DNA of 64,000 nucleotides from Chrysopilus asiliformis (GCA_964034945.1 OZ035962.1:73423597-73487596), one strand, 5' to 3'; positions 44,949 through 57,500 are shown, numbered from the stretch's first letter. Numbers and translations: made by a program. Notes: generated by a model from the letters alone, not told the origin.

Positions 44949-45690
44949 GGGGAAGTATGCCCAAAATGACATAGATGGGTAAAATGACATACTGCAATAT
45001 CTTGGAATCCGCGAATATATCAGATCTCCTTTTTACCTTAATATGTGCTGTTAGTGAAGTTTAACAACCTGTGAAAACAATAGCTCAGTTTACTGAGTAG
45101 CGTCAGAGTGAAAAGACTTAAAGTCTTTTTCTGCAGAAAAAGTTTTTTTTAAGTGATCTCATTTTTTCAATTTTTGGTAAGTTTTCTTTTTTTAAATTGT
45201 TTCTGTTTTAGCCAGACCATACATTGCTATGTTGTTTTCGAAATAAACTTGTTTGTTTAAAACAAAACAGTTAGCTTTTAATATTTAAAAAATGACATAC
45301 TGACATACTGATAATATCTACCAAAAAAAAAGAAAAGGAAGGTCACTAAAGCTTTTTTTTATGGACGACATCGATAATGAAGCCTTTACTGCTGACAACG
45401 ATGCGCCAAAGGAGGAAAAAAAATTTTGCGTGTAATTACTCATGTCATTTCGATATGTCATTTTAGGTATGTCATTTTACCCATACGTATGAACAAAGCG
45501 AACTTTCGTAGGTCTCCGAATTTTGACTCATATTTTTTTTATTTGCATTTTCTAAAACTAAATGGTATGGAATATCAATTGATATTGAACCAAAGAATAA
45601 ATTTGGAAATTATCATATTGTTTCTTCTTCAAATAAAAAAATTATTATCGAAAAAGTAAACAGTATATGTCATTTTGGGCATACTTCCCC
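44949..45690. mobile_element. TA-flanked TIR element (mariner-like)
   Basis: The ends GGGGAAGTATGCCCAAAATG / CATTTTGGGCATACTTCCCC are perfect inverted repeats of about 25 bp, flanked by TA. 'aaaatgacata' motifs recur just inside both ends. No transposase is visible in the 742 bp. Confidence 0.85.
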
Positions 45691-45699
45691 TACGAGTAG

Positions 45700-45850
45700 A
45701 TATGTATATATTGCAATTTATGACGAAACATAATTTATCGCCTCCTCTCTCCACTTCCTCCCTCCTAACACTTCTCCCTTCTCCCCTTTCCCTTCCCATA
45801 CCCCGCCCTCTTCCCCTACCCCTTCCGTTCAATCTTGTTTACGATAAATT
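45700..45850. repeat. Foldback-element end (solo)
   Basis: Reverse orientation of the spacer/end seen at 13780-13815 and 16430-16480 (TATTGCAATTTATGACGAAAC, then a C/T-rich block) and of the foldback terminus (ACGATAAATTGACTGGCACC). It joins directly onto the reverse Helitron-like copy. Confidence 0.65.
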
Positions 45851-45859
45851 GACTGGCAC

Positions 45860-46165
45860 CCATCTGTATTCTATCTCATTTTCTCGTAGGCTAAAATATC
45901 TTTTTCGTTTCATCGAGTTTGAAATCACTCACAACGCCGCTAAAGAAGTTTTCACTTCAAAACTGATAAAAAAAACAGCTTATCTCGACAACAGTTTGAG
46001 ATATTCAGTTCTAGTAAAAGTCAAAAATGTAAGTAATTTTAAATTTTGTCATACATAAGACTACTGAAAAGCGCGTAGCTCTGGAGTAAATCGCAAAAAA
46101 CGAAATTGCTATTTTCAAAAAGCCGCCATTTTTAAGGTTAACGGATTTTCACCAAAAGTTGATAT
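45860..46165. repeat. Interspersed repeat shared with 7.6 kb
   Basis: Inverted relative to 7560-7860: GGAGTAAATCGCAAAAAACG, 'ccgccatttttaaggttaacggattttcacc'. Confidence 0.55.
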
Positions 46166-46169
46166 AGTG

Positions 46170-46715
46170 AATACGATGAGCTATGCAGTGCGATGTCCGA
46201 TGCGGTTGTAAACAACGGGTGCACATAGTGTGGAATCTGATGTAAACAATCTTTGACAGCTATAAACTTAATGAGATTTCATTTAATATGACTTAAGGCG
46301 GCCATTTCAATCATTTCTAACCAAAAGTATCCCCAAGATGGATAAAAAACCACATTTGTTAACACTTTAGAAACAAATTTCATAATAATCTTGCGATTTG
46401 ACAACATTTCTCAAAATCACAAAAATTTCCATTATTTTAAACAAAACTGTGCTTTATTCACTCAGCTACCTAATTATTACTAATTTAACTATAAACGGAA
46501 TGTAAGGTGCGATAAAACCGCATTTTAATTGAAATTAATTTTCGAACTGTGAAGAAGGTAAACGATGTATACGACGAATTGGTTTCGATTCAATCGCATC
46601 GTTTACATCGTTCAGCATCGTACATCGTATCGTGTCCACTATGGGCGCTTTCACTTAGTTCAGTGGTTTCCGTAGCATCGTACACCGCATCGCATAGTTC
46701 ATAGCATTGACTTAG
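46170..46715. repeat. Diverged inverted repeat
   Basis: GCTATGCAGTGCGATGTCCG near the left is matched by the inverted CACCGCATCGCATAGTTC near the right. Several 'catcgtacatcg' motifs occur inside. MITE-like, old. Confidence 0.45.
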
Positions 46716-46800
46716 AGTAAATTCCGGATAATTCCACGAAAAATTCTTAAGTAAATTCCGGATAATTCCATAAAAAGCTTCAAAAGCAAAAAGTCGTTCA
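46716..46800. repeat. Short tandem duplication
   Basis: AGTAAATTCCGGATAATTCC occurs twice, 33 bp apart. Confidence 0.75.
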
Positions 46801-47799
46801 AGTAATCACATCTAAAATTTCAAGGATATCGATGGGTAGTAAAAAAGTTTTTTCCTGGAATTAGCCGGAATTTACCTGCGCAGTGAAAAATTTGGTACTA
46901 ATTTGTTTTTGCTATATATTTTCCTCAAAAGTGTCGACAATTTTATTTCATTTTAATGTAAAAATGAGTATATGTCCTGGAGACGTGTCGGGCTCTGTTA
47001 TAATTTCGGTTTTTGAAGTGATTAAATTACCTCTCTTATACGTAAGAAAGGTAAAACGTAAAAATGGTTTTTTACGTGGTTTCGCACAACACTGAGCTTG
47101 TGTTACTGCTATCGCCTGAACGCGGAAGAAATTTACATCAGCCTGATATCAAACAACAGAACTGCATTACTTATTTATTAGGTATCAAAACATTAAATTT
47201 GTTTTTTTACGGGCAATGCAGATATTTATGGAATGCTGATATTCTGGTAGAATCGTGATAAAGTTAATGCTCAGAAATGAACAATTCGATTCGAAAGGAA
47301 TTGTTCATCCATTTGAGAAAACTTTAATTTTAATATGATCTTGTGAAAATGCTTAATCCGAAACAATTAATAAATTCAATTTACTTAGTTTTAAAAAACA
47401 ATGTAGAACTGTTAATTACCTTAAAAATCTAATTATGTTTAACGAAAAAAACTATGCTAACATTCTGCATGATAAAAGTAATTAAAAATATTATCTCTCT
47501 TCTTAGAAGCCAGATGTAATCAACAAAGTTGATTAATTGCTTAATGCCACTAGAGGTTCATAAAAGCTTTTTCATTGCTCTCCTCTTGTTATACATATTA
47601 AAGAAACATAATGATTGTGTAAAAATATCACGTAGCTATCTCCCTCTGATGTAGATTTTAGTCCAGGATTTAACTTGTAAATGTTGATAAATTTTGTCGA
47701 TAGCCTGTTAGATGTTTGCAAACCGGTAATGAGAAGGATACTTTTAATTAGGCGTTAAAAAATGGAATGAAATAGTTTAATCAGAAACTGCAAGCCATG
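46801..47799. other. No gene recognised
   Basis: AT-rich sequence with no gene or repeat that I can identify. Confidence 0.4.
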
Positions 47800-48695
47800 C
47801 GAAAATCAAAATATTTTAGTGTAATGAAGGATGTAAATATAAGAACACCCAGAGAAATCTTTTATGACAAAATTTCAGATCAAATAGACAAAATTTTTGT
47901 TGAAAATCGACACTACAAAATAGTTTTGTCATATGGACAAAACTGTTTAATTTGGGACACTTTTTTCGGATTTTTTTGTCAATGTGATCAAAAAAATTGT
48001 CAATATGGTGAAATTTTTTGTTCATGAAATAAAAAAAATTGATTGTTAGAACAAAACTTTTGTCAATACAATAAATGTTTTTTGTAAATCTGATAAAATT
48101 GTTTTCAGGGATGGGATACGTTATCATAACGTAACGAAATAACGATTTTCCGATTTATTCCTCAAAATGACGTTATAACAATATAGAAATTAAATTCCGT
48201 TACAATAACGAAAAACGTAACGAAAACCGAAAAAAATGATTTCGTTTTTTCTTTACTTATTTTAGCTTTATTTTATTTTTATTATTTTTTTTTTTGTGAA
48301 ATGTTCCACAAAAGTTCATCAAGTATTTATGACCCCACAGATCTACCACCTGCACAAAATATAATTAAAAATATTGGCGTAGTGTTTTTAATCATATTTT
48401 GATTCTAAATCGGACTTTGTTTTGGCCAGGTTCACCCTATTTCTAAAGATATGAAAAAGAAAACCTTTTAAGCGACTTTTTTGGTATCGAAATTATTTTC
48501 TTCTTAGTATTTCCAGAAGTAGAGTGAATCTGACGAAAGCAAAGTCCATGTCAGAATCAGGGACGTCAAAATAGCCTAAAATTCAATCAGGGTATTCACA
48601 GTCGTCTTTTAAAATGCGGGTAAATTTGCCGCTCGGTAATTCAGTCAAATTTAACAGATTTTTACCGAGACGGTAACTTGGTTCATGTAAAAATG

Positions 48696-50763
48696 GTTCA
48701 TGTTTTTGAAAAAAAAGTAAAACAAGAAGTGGCTAAATCTGATAATATTCACGCTCAAAAACTAATTGACATAATAAAAGAATCTAAACAATATAGTTCA
48801 CAAATAGTTAAAATAAGACACAGAGAAAACAAGGCTTGGATAACAAAAGACATATTAAAGATGATCGAAAAAAAAAACAAATTATACAAGTATCTTAAGA
48901 AAAATCCACAAAATGGGGAAGTAAATGAAAAATATAAAAAAATAAAAAATCAGATCACAAATATTACAAGAATGGCAAAAAAAGAATATATTGAAAAACA
49001 AATATTATGGGCTGGAGCAGACAACAAAAAATTATGGAAGAAAATAAATGAAATATTAAAAAACCCAAAAAAAGAAGAAAAGGATAATAAAAATATTTCA
49101 AAAATGAGTATCGATGGAATAGAAGTAACAAATCAGATAGCAATTGCAAATAAACTGAACATATACTTTGCAGAAGTAGGAAAAAAATTAGCAGAAATGG
49201 ACAAAAATAAAGCGACAAAACTGATTCCAAATATTATAATTGACAACACGATTTTTCTACGACCTGTTCGTGAAAAGGAAGTTATTAAATGGATTGAAGA
49301 TCTGCAAAATAAAAGCTCTCCAGGAGAAGACGGGATAACAAATAAAGACTTAAAACAACTAAAGTATATAATCTCTCCAATCTTAGTGGAGCTAATAAAC
49401 AAAATGTTTCAAGAAAGCTGTTTCCCAGAGATATTTAAGCATGGAATTGTTGTTCCAATCTTTAAAGGTGGAGAAAAGACCAACCCAAGTAATTATAGGC
49501 CTATTACACTTTTAACTTCGGTGGGAAAACTATTTGAGAAAGCAATACACTCTAGAATATACGACTTTGTGCTTAAATATAAAATCCTAGACAGACAACA
49601 ATATGGTTTTCAGAAACAAAGCAGTACTGAAGCAGCTACAATAGATGCAATGGAGTTCATTAATGACAAACTTGATAAAGGGCTATATACACTTGGACTT
49701 TTCGTTGACTTAAAAAAAGCTTTCGACACGGTTAACCATGATATATTACTTGGGAGACTTGAGGAAATAGGAGTTAGAGGCGAAGCAGGACAACTAATAA
49801 AAAGCTATTTAACTAGAAGACAAAATGTTCTTAAACTGGACAATACAAAAAGTGACAATCTATTTATGGACACAGGGGTTCCGCAGGGATCAATTCTTGG
49901 ACCACTCTTATACATTCTATATGTCAACAACCTACAAAATGCCAAAATTGGAGATAAATACATAGCGTATGCTGATGATACTCTGATATTGTACTATGGT
50001 AAATGTAAAAAGGAAATTGAAAATAATTAAAAGAAGGTTTATATAAACAATGGACGCTTCAAAATAACCTCACAATTAACGAAAAAAGACTGAGTTCTTA
50101 CTCTTTAAGGAAAAGAACAAACCGAATATCAACATACATATAGAAATCAACGATCTACAAATAAAAAGGGTAACATCGACTAAATACTTGGGCTTAATTA
50201 TTGACGAAAAATTAAACTGGACATCGCATATCTCACACATAAGAAAAAGATTAGCACCGATGATAGGGGTATTGGGCCGATTCAAAGATTTCAATAAAAA
50301 AACAAAAAATATAATCTATAATGCACACATACTATCGGTAATCAGATACAATGTTATAACATGGGCACAGTGTTCGAATGATCTCTTAAAATCGCTAAAG
50401 AGACTTATGACAAAGGCACTAAAAAAAATTAACGGACTGAATATACGCACGCCAACCGAGGAAGTCTACACTAAAACGGGCAATGTACAATTGGACAAAA
50501 TTATCAAAATTCAGAGTGCTAAATTTATGTTTAATGTCGTCAACAACACACACAAACACAACTTCAACATTGATAAGCTGCGGGCAACACACAATCAAGG
50601 CACAAGAGGTAACAACCGACTACGTATACCAAAGGCTAGAACTAACAGGAAACACAAAAGCATATTACACGAGTCAATAAAGATATACAATAATATACCA
50701 AATAATATAAAAACAACAAAAAAAATAAAAAATTTTGTAAATCTTGTGAAAAAATGTTTTTAA
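48696..50763 (+). pseudogene. LINE reverse transcriptase, frameshifted
   Basis: The first frame (to 50030) covers a linker, then reverse transcriptase motifs in order: SSPGEDGITNKDLK, GIVVPIFKGGEKTNPSNYRP, FVDLKKAFDTVNHDILLGRL, TGVPQGSILGPLLY and the catalytic YADD (about residue 431). Its apparent N-terminus is MITE sequence, so the true start is lost. A stop plus one frameshift (50030-50100) interrupts the thumb region. A second frame (50188-50763) continues TSTKYLGLIIDEKLNWTSHI and the usual C-terminal connection region. The style suggests the Jockey/CR1 side of LINEs. AT-rich codon choice (Lys AAA, Asn AAT) matches the surroundings. The element is inactive. Confidence 0.85.
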
Positions 50764-50975
50764 CATCATGAGTTTTGTATTAGTTGTAAATATTAAGTTT
50801 ATGTTTATTTATGTTTATAGTATTAGTAATATATTCTAAAAAATCTATTTAAATTTTCTAAAATTATTTATGTTTGTAGAATTTGCAATATGTCATAAAT
50901 GTATTAAAGATATGTAAATATTTTGCTTATACCAGCCTGAGTGCTGACTGCAATAAATATTATTTAAAAAAAAAA
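48696..50975 (+). mobile_element. Non-LTR retrotransposon (LINE), 5'-truncated
   Basis: It interrupts the MITE at a point defined by comparison with the copy at 62413-62913. It ends in a run of A after AATAAATATTATTT. AAAAATG is present on both sides (48689-48695 and the end of the A run) as a possible target duplication. No endonuclease domain or ORF1 is present, consistent with 5' truncation. Confidence 0.9.
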
Positions 50976-51378
50976 TGAATTACCGGATTCGGTAATTGTA
51001 TACATGCCTTGAGTCGTGTTTTCCGGCCCGGTTATTCGGTATCAAGAATCAACCGCGGGTGGCGCTAGTAATGTTTTTAGTTGTCAAATTTTCTCGCTGG
51101 TTTTTTTGTTAATCTCATCGGATTGATGCAATTTTTTTCAATTTTGATAGCCATTGCCACAATAGAAAATCAAAAGAATACATCAAACATGGATTTAAAG
51201 GTATGTGACAATCAAATTCGCAGTTCATGATTTGGTCACGTATCAAACAAAAGCGCTGTTCTCAAATCTGTGCTGTGGGATGTTCACAGCAGAATATTTT
51301 CAGTCTTTTAATATTACCGAAAATACCGAATACCGAAAATTAAAAGAGGATTGTGAATACCCTCAATATCTTTGTTAA

Positions 51379-52967
51379 CCCCTTCGGTATTTTGATGCCA
51401 TATGGCAATGCAGTTAAAAATTTGAATTGACTTATTATTTATTTATTTTCAACACTCTATTCTCATTCAGTGCATCTTCAAGTGCATTTGTGACTATAAT
51501 GTCTATGATTAATCATCAGGAGCCTAGGTTTCTTCTTGCCTTTACCGTTCCAATCATCCTACTGCATTCCTCTAAACTGATTACAGGCTTTTGCAGTTCT
51601 TATCCATTCGATGAGGAACATCCCCAAGTAACCTTATAGGTCGTAAAGTGGACACTTCGTCTTCAAAGGCTTCCCTATTGGTCGTAATGTCCACGACTTT
51701 GTCGACACTAGGTCGAACTATCGTCGACCTATCGTCGACAGTGGGGAAGGTCCGCCGGACCACGAAGTGCCCTATTTCACGCCCTATAAGGCATCACGAC
51801 TTTGAAGGCCAAAATAGGGCCTTGTTTTACCATGACGAAATATTTTTTTGACATTTCATCTGGCGACATTATTTGTCTTTCTCTATTCTATAGGCCGGAT
51901 GAGGAGAGAAAGATAAGACAAGAATCATAAAGTTTAATGGATATATTTTGTGGAAAAAAACGTTCAAAATAATTTCATACGGTGATGTTAAGGTTTTTTG
52001 TGGATTTTATTGTCACAATTCACATGCGATTTAAAGTTTACGTAGAAAGTGGTTTTGCCAGGAGCTCTATTTACGTGGGCCGTAGCAATTCTCGATTTTA
52101 GTGATATAATTTGAAAATTATTTATTCAAAGAATTTTCTTTTTTATTCGATTTTAATAAAATTCTTGTAAAAATAAAGTTATGCTGTGTACCCAAACACC
52201 TAAAATTACTTTTTATTCGATGTTTTTCCATATTGTGCTTTAAAAACAGATTTTAAATTTTCAGTAGGAATGTTTTTTTTTCCATTTCGATGAACGTCAT
52301 GGCGGCTCGCGCCGTGAATGCTAGAAGCATATTCGAAGTATGCTAGAAATAAACTCGAAGCAGATATTCATCTGCGCATGCTCGAAGCATTCTCAAATAG
52401 GGAATTGGAGTGTTCTCAAAGGCATTATGCCCTATAAGGCACTTCGTGGACGAAAGGTGGAAGGTTGGTCTTATAAGGCAGGACGACTATGAAGGCGTCT
52501 GGAGGACACTACGACCATGAAAGCCAAAACAAGGCATTCGAACATTAAGACTATCAGGGCATATATTTAGGTCACTCGGACCGCTTGACGACCACTGCAA
52601 AAGCCTTGAAAGGCATCACGCCTTATAAGGCGGATTCGCTGGTCTTGGTGTGGTCGTAACGACCAATTTTAAGACACCACGCCCTAATCCAAGTCATTAT
52701 GCCTTATCTGGTTGCTTGGGTCCCGTCCTGAGGTTTATCTATCATTACATTCTCTGCAAAAAAGCCAGTGGCACGTAAGTGCATTTGTGACCCAATTTTG
52801 ATTTTTTGAGTAAAAAGCTAGACTACAGTGGACGTATTTGTAAAAAATAAAAATTTTTGATTTTTTCTTTTTTTTTTTGTTTTAAGTGAATACTGATAGC
52901 TTAAACATCATTAATTTGTATAGAGAGTATTTTGAACCCCCATAGAAAAAAACATGTACCGAACGGG
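51379..52967. mobile_element. piggyBac-type element
   Basis: The ends CCCCTTCGGTA and, inverted, CCCGTTCGGTACATG are flanked by TTAA at 51375-51378 and 52968-52971. 'aagtgcatttgtgac' is found near both ends as a direct repeat (51480, 52782). Another TIR element lies inside. No piggyBac transposase is visible. Confidence 0.75.
51624..52717. mobile_element. TIR element with GCCYTATAAGGC repeats
   Basis: The ends CCCAAGTAACC and, inverted, CCCAAGCAACC enclose subterminal regions full of GCCYTATAAGGC, GGTCGT and ACGACC motifs, GC-richer than the host. The centre (51880-52390) is AT-rich. Target duplication not resolved; superfamily unknown. Confidence 0.55.
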
Positions 52968-54120
52968 TTAATAACGAATAATAACTTTATAACGTAAAGA
53001 AATGAAATTTTTTACCGTTACAAAACGAAATAACGTAACGAAATAGAATTTGAAATTCGTTATATAACGAAATATAAAACGTTACGATTTTTTTTCGTTT
53101 GCCATACCTGATTGTTTTACAATTTGAGAAAAATTTGCTAAAATGATAAAATTTTTATTAATTATATGAACAAAAATTTTGTCAATATCATTTTTTTGTG
53201 CATATACACGAAAGAAAAATATAAAATACAACGCGTTGTTAACAATAAACACATCACTATAATTGTTAAAAAAATCATCACAATTATAGTCCTTTCCCCT
53301 GTTGTTTGAGTCAAATGAAAAAGTGTTGACGCTGCAAAGTTTTGTCCATCTGAAGGCCAAATGAAAAATCATATATTTTTCTGTATTCTTTAAGAATGAA
53401 AGAAGCAGACTACAATTTAAATTTTTACATAGCTTCTACTATTTTATCGCTAATATTATCGGTAACGATGGCAACGCACATTAATTATCTATAAAAAAGA
53501 TAAAACTGATTGTTAAATAAAGAAGAAATAATTTTTTACATATTAAATATTCAAAAAATTTAGAACACAATTAAGTTTTCTTAGAAACTCACCAAAATGC
53601 AATAAAGTACTTTAAAGATGCACTAAGAATTTAAATGAATTACTAGTAACAGTAACGTAAATTTATACTTCCTTGGACAACTTTCCGGAATCTTTTCAAT
53701 TCCAACCAATTTTCTGTCATATGTAAAAATTAGTTTTTAAATATGACAAAACTAGACGAATTTTTCACATAGGATCAAACTTTTGTCATATGGATGAATT
53801 TTAAATCAATATGATAAAATGGCGCAAATGGGAAATTTTTCATATGGATAGAATTTTATTTATCAATATGACAAAATTTAGCAATCGAGATGTTTTGTGA
53901 GATTTTTTTATCGTATAGATAATTGTTTTTTTTCGATAGGATAAAGACATTTATCAAATTGACAAAACATGATCATATTAACAAAACATTGTTAATTCGA
54001 CAAAATTATTTTTGTTATATGGGCAAAATATTTGTTAATCAAACAATGAGAGTTTTGTTGGCTGGTATTTAATAGCACTTTTGTTACATTAACGTGTATT
54101 TTGTCGATATGACCACCAAT

Positions 54121-55107
54121 TAATTATATTTTATGACAATTGATATTAAATTTATCAAAAATATTTTAAAAATATGCAAATGCTACGCATAAAAGATATC
54201 TATTGGTGTTTTGTTAGATATATTTTTCAAACATATAATTTATAGTTACAAGGTGTAAATATGGGGTTCCTTCATAATGGATTCCATACATAAATTATAA
54301 ACTTATAATATTCTTTTTCAAACAAAATTTATGGGTTATCTCTTTCAACTGAAACATTTTACGGGAAAAAATATATTTTAAATTCCTTTACGTATGGAAA
54401 CTAAGCCAGAAAGCAAACGACCCGTCACATGTCATCCACATAACCTGACAAAACTGGACCTAGCCACAAGATCTACCTTTCTTTAGGATTATCCCCAACT
54501 ATGCGAACATGTCATCTTATCCTTCAGAAAATTTTAACCCAAGATGGACATATTCCTTAAAAGGGCATGCTGGAATATTTTATTTGGATCTGATGATTTT
54601 CCCTGTCAAAAGAATTATATTTTCCTTTTGGCTGGACAAAATGTCCGATTATAAGAGAATTCTAACATATGTATGTAGTCTAACATCATTCCATGCATGG
54701 ACAAGTATATAATCATTAAAATATAATATCAATACGTATATATTTAGTTACGTTAGTTTGATTTACGCTCATTAGACTGATATTATATCCATAGCTTTCG
54801 GATGAAAGTAAACGAAAGAATCCTCTAATACTCGTATAGTCGATAATATTCTTGAAAAACATATGAAGTGTCTCAAAATAATGACAACTTCGAAGGGTGA
54901 TTGATACGCAAGAAAGATATTTTTTGGCTAATGATATTTAAAAATAAGGTGACCATTTTTTTTGGGTCAATCCGAGACAAGATGAACAAAAAAGTAAAAA
55001 ATAAAACTTGATTTAGGCGAAAACCAAAGAAAAAAAACATAAATGTACGCCGCAGGCGAAATATTTTAAACATGATGCGGCGCAGTTATTTAAATCAAGA
55101 GATAAAC
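54121..55107. other. No gene recognised
   Basis: AT-rich sequence. Short frames such as 54509-54712 look random. Confidence 0.4.
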
Positions 55108-55606
55108 AGTCTGGAATACAATTGGCCCGACACAACATTTATGGATTACGGCTTTTTATTTGATTTTGACAATAGGACGGTGAGCCACATATAACATTTT
55201 TGTGAATGTGAATGTAAGCAACACAGCATACGAACTATATTTCCTAATACTTTCTTTAAGAACCGTATACACCAACAAAGCTTAGGAACTTATGTACAAC
55301 TTAAATTATTTAAGTCCCAGAATTTCTACGGTTTAAGTAGGCTAACCGAAACTTTATTTTTTAAGAGTATTACGCGCAAACGGGCCTAAGTGACAAAATT
55401 TAGATTTTATGACGTCCCCATATTTCATTTAGAATCAACCATGAAATTTTGTCGGCGAGCTGAACGACAAAAGTTAAATTCGATTCAAATTTTTCCGACG
55501 GCAAAGTTGGTGGGATTGATTGTATACAGAAGCAAAGGGTGTTATGAGTTTAAATCCTAATTTGTTGCCGTAAATGTTGTGTGGGGCCAAATGTGTTCTG
55601 ACCTTA
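55108..55606. mobile_element. 'ACAATTGGCC' MITE, copy 3
   Basis: It has the family ends (GAATACAATTGGCCCGACAC; AAATGTTGTGTGGGGCCAA) and interior. Compared with copies 1 and 2 it has extra sequence at about 55262-55385 that interrupts the 'ctttctttaa...gtcac' junction, itself probably a small insertion. Confidence 0.7.
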
Positions 55607-55754
55607 AAAGTTGCATGAAACTGGCAATTCTTTCGTTAGTATTCTTCGTGTATAGCGCATATCTGCCACTACACGTGTATTTAATATAGCCACAGCCATA
55701 GATGCCAAACAACAAAAATGTTAGTAGAGATAAGCGTCTAAAAATGTAAGACAC
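55557..55754 (-). CDS. Possible small secreted peptide, MITE-derived tail
   Basis: A 65-codon frame starts at an ATG (MSYIFRRL) and begins with a convincing signal peptide (LSLLTFLLFGIYGCGY). The mature part contains two Cys (CGYIKYTC) and then SGRYALYTKNTNERIASFMQ. The last 15 residues, from RSEHIWPHTTF, are encoded by the end of the neighbouring MITE, which also supplies the stop. The true C-terminus may therefore have been replaced, or a splice site ends the exon earlier. The spacing is faintly like a Kazal-type inhibitor that has lost Cys residues, but I do not assign a family. It may equally be a chance frame. Confidence 0.35.
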   Translation of the reverse strand: MSYIFRRLSLLTFLLFGIYGCGYIKYTCSGRYALYTKNTNERIASFMQLLRSEHIWPHTTFTATN

Positions 55755-56060
55755 CTGATTTAGTTTTAAAAAAATCGAATTTTTCCAGTTAACCTTTTGT
55801 TTTTGTTTTTTAATTATTAAATATTCGACATCATTTGTAAAAAAATATAAAATTGCGGTATTTTAGTTGTAATCAGGTACTGATCAATCGCCCCACATTG
55901 TTTAATCTTCAGATATGTCACTGGATCTTATCTGTAACCGATGATTTTATTTATCCTCTGGTGTATTTTATGGGATCAACCTTGCAATTTAGAGTACCAT
56001 GGCACTCACATTTTTTGCCAAATTGTTTCTTTCATTCTATTTTCTCGAACTCTTTAAAAG
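55755..56060. other. No gene recognised
   Basis: Upstream side (for the minus strand) of the small peptide frame. No promoter element that I can support. Confidence 0.35.
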
Positions 56061-56145
56061 AAATTGAAATAATTCAGAAATTGAAGTAATTCCGAAATTG
56101 AAATAAGTCAGAAATTGAAATAATTCAGAAATTCAATATTCAACA
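56061..56145. repeat. 17-18-bp tandem repeat
   Basis: About five imperfect units of GAAATTGAAATAATTCA. Confidence 0.85.
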
Positions 56146-56821
56146 GAGTTTAACATTTTATTTACGACTGCATTTTTATATCAATTTCAATAAATTTTGA
56201 ATTGTGGGAATAGCAAATGCTTTTCACTATCGCGTCGCATGAAATCGTGGTAATAATAATAGTAATTTGATGACATTTCCCGAATATTTGTAAATTAAAT
56301 TTTTAGTCACAAAATGTGGAGAGAAATTTATTCAATTAATTTAATTGGATTCTTTATTACTTTGTGATATTTGAAAATTTTATTGCAAAAATTTTGAATT
56401 TGATTAAAATTTACTTTATCGTGTCTTAAACACGCCATTAGAAATAAAATGATAATAATGAGTATCTATAAAAGAAAGTTTTTTCCTTCACATAGTTATA
56501 GAATTCTGCCGGATATGATTTTTTGTTTATTGAAAAACTATCCTAACTTAGGTTTGTGCAAAAATCTAAACACTCCCGATATCCAATTCTGTTCACATTA
56601 TTTTTTTTATTCACTTTTTTCCGGATTTTGATCAATGACAAGCCACGATTTTTTTTGTTTTAATGTGTCCTAAAAAAATTGGGAGTAGTCACAATTTTTT
56701 TTATAGCAATGACTCCCATATTGTGCCACTATGCCGTTTTTTCCCACAAATATGGGACTGGGGCATGCAATGTTGTTGGTTGATTTTTCTTAATGATACT
56801 GTGAAAATATATCCTAATGTA
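56146..56821. other. No gene recognised
   Basis: AT-rich sequence with no gene or repeat that I can identify. Confidence 0.4.
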
Positions 56822-57091
56822 GGGGCCACATCTATCAGTTTTCCATCAGTTTTTGGGTAACTGATGGGAAACTGATTGATGTGAGCGTAAAATCAGACGA
56901 CTGATGGGCAACCACGAAAAAATTCGTGGGCAGATCAGTTTTTCTAACATTAAAATGAATGAAAAATTTTCACAAGGAACTGTCAGTCGCAACTGATAGA
57001 TGTGAACGCTTAACTGGATGTAAAAAACTGATGGAAAACTGACGAGTACCGTAACAGTTGCGACTGATGGAAAACTGATAGATGTGGCCCT
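56822..57091. mobile_element. TA-flanked MITE
   Basis: The ends GGGGCCACATCTATCAGTTT and, inverted, AGGGCCACATCTATCAGTTT are flanked by TA (56820-56821, 57092-57093). AACTGATGG/CCATCAGTT motifs are repeated throughout the 270 bp. Confidence 0.8.
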
Positions 57092-57500
57092 TACTTAGGT
57101 TACAAAACAAAACACAGATGCTTTATATGGAGAGCACAAGAAAACAAAAAGTATCTGGTTGGGCCTTTATTCAGAATTCGTTTTGCGAATTTTATCCATC
57201 TACCGCAGGATAAATTCTTTTAGTAAAAGTTGTCAAAATTCGAATTTTTTCCGGCGATTTAGTATGAAAAAAAAATCCAGTTGTGGCGCTCAAACAAATT
57301 TAAATTTCAATAAATTTTAATTAAATTTCAGAATTTTGTGTGGTAATGTAAACGGTTGTGGAGCTTGATTTTTATGTTATAGAATTTACGGAATAAAGTA
57401 TCAAATGTAAACGGCGCTTTAGCGACTAGAAAATTCTGTGTGATTATTTGAAAACTCATAAAATTAATTCTATTCAATTTTTACAACTTGTCGTGAAGTA
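57092..57500. other. No gene recognised
   Basis: AT-rich sequence; nothing specific seen. Confidence 0.4.

Larger units (their letters stand above)
48588..51364. mobile_element. MITE 'CAGGGTATTCAC', copy 1, split by LINE
   Basis: The left end CAGGGTATTCACAGTCGTCT and the right end GTGAATACCCTC are inverted. Sequence outside the LINE matches the uninterrupted copy at 62413-62913 almost base for base ('ttaccgagacggtaacttggttcatg', then 'gaattaccggattcggtaattg'). Confidence 0.85.
48106..53110. mobile_element. hAT element, 5 kb because of nested insertions
   Basis: The ends CAGGGATGGGATACG and, inverted, CAGGTATGGCAAACG are flanked by a perfect 8-bp duplication ATTGTTTT at 48098-48105 and 53111-53118. 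Subterminal CGTAACGAAATAACG repeats occur at both ends. Its own DNA is only about 48106-48587, 51365-51378 and 52968-53110. The rest is the MITE with a LINE (48588-51364) and the piggyBac-type element (51379-52967). No hAT transposase is present. Confidence 0.88.
47800..54120. repeat. Dispersed TTTTGTC/GACAAAA repeat, split by hAT
   Basis: 47800-48105 and 53119-54120 are both dense in TTTTGTC, GACAAAA and 'catatggacaaaa' motifs. They are separated by a hAT element with an 8-bp duplication, so they were once continuous. The edges are approximate. Confidence 0.5.

Noticed and set aside
48678..48695. First residues of the LINE reverse transcriptase frame as its true start
   Set aside because: These bases belong to the host MITE, as shown by the intact copy at 62413-62913, and the frame opens at TTG.
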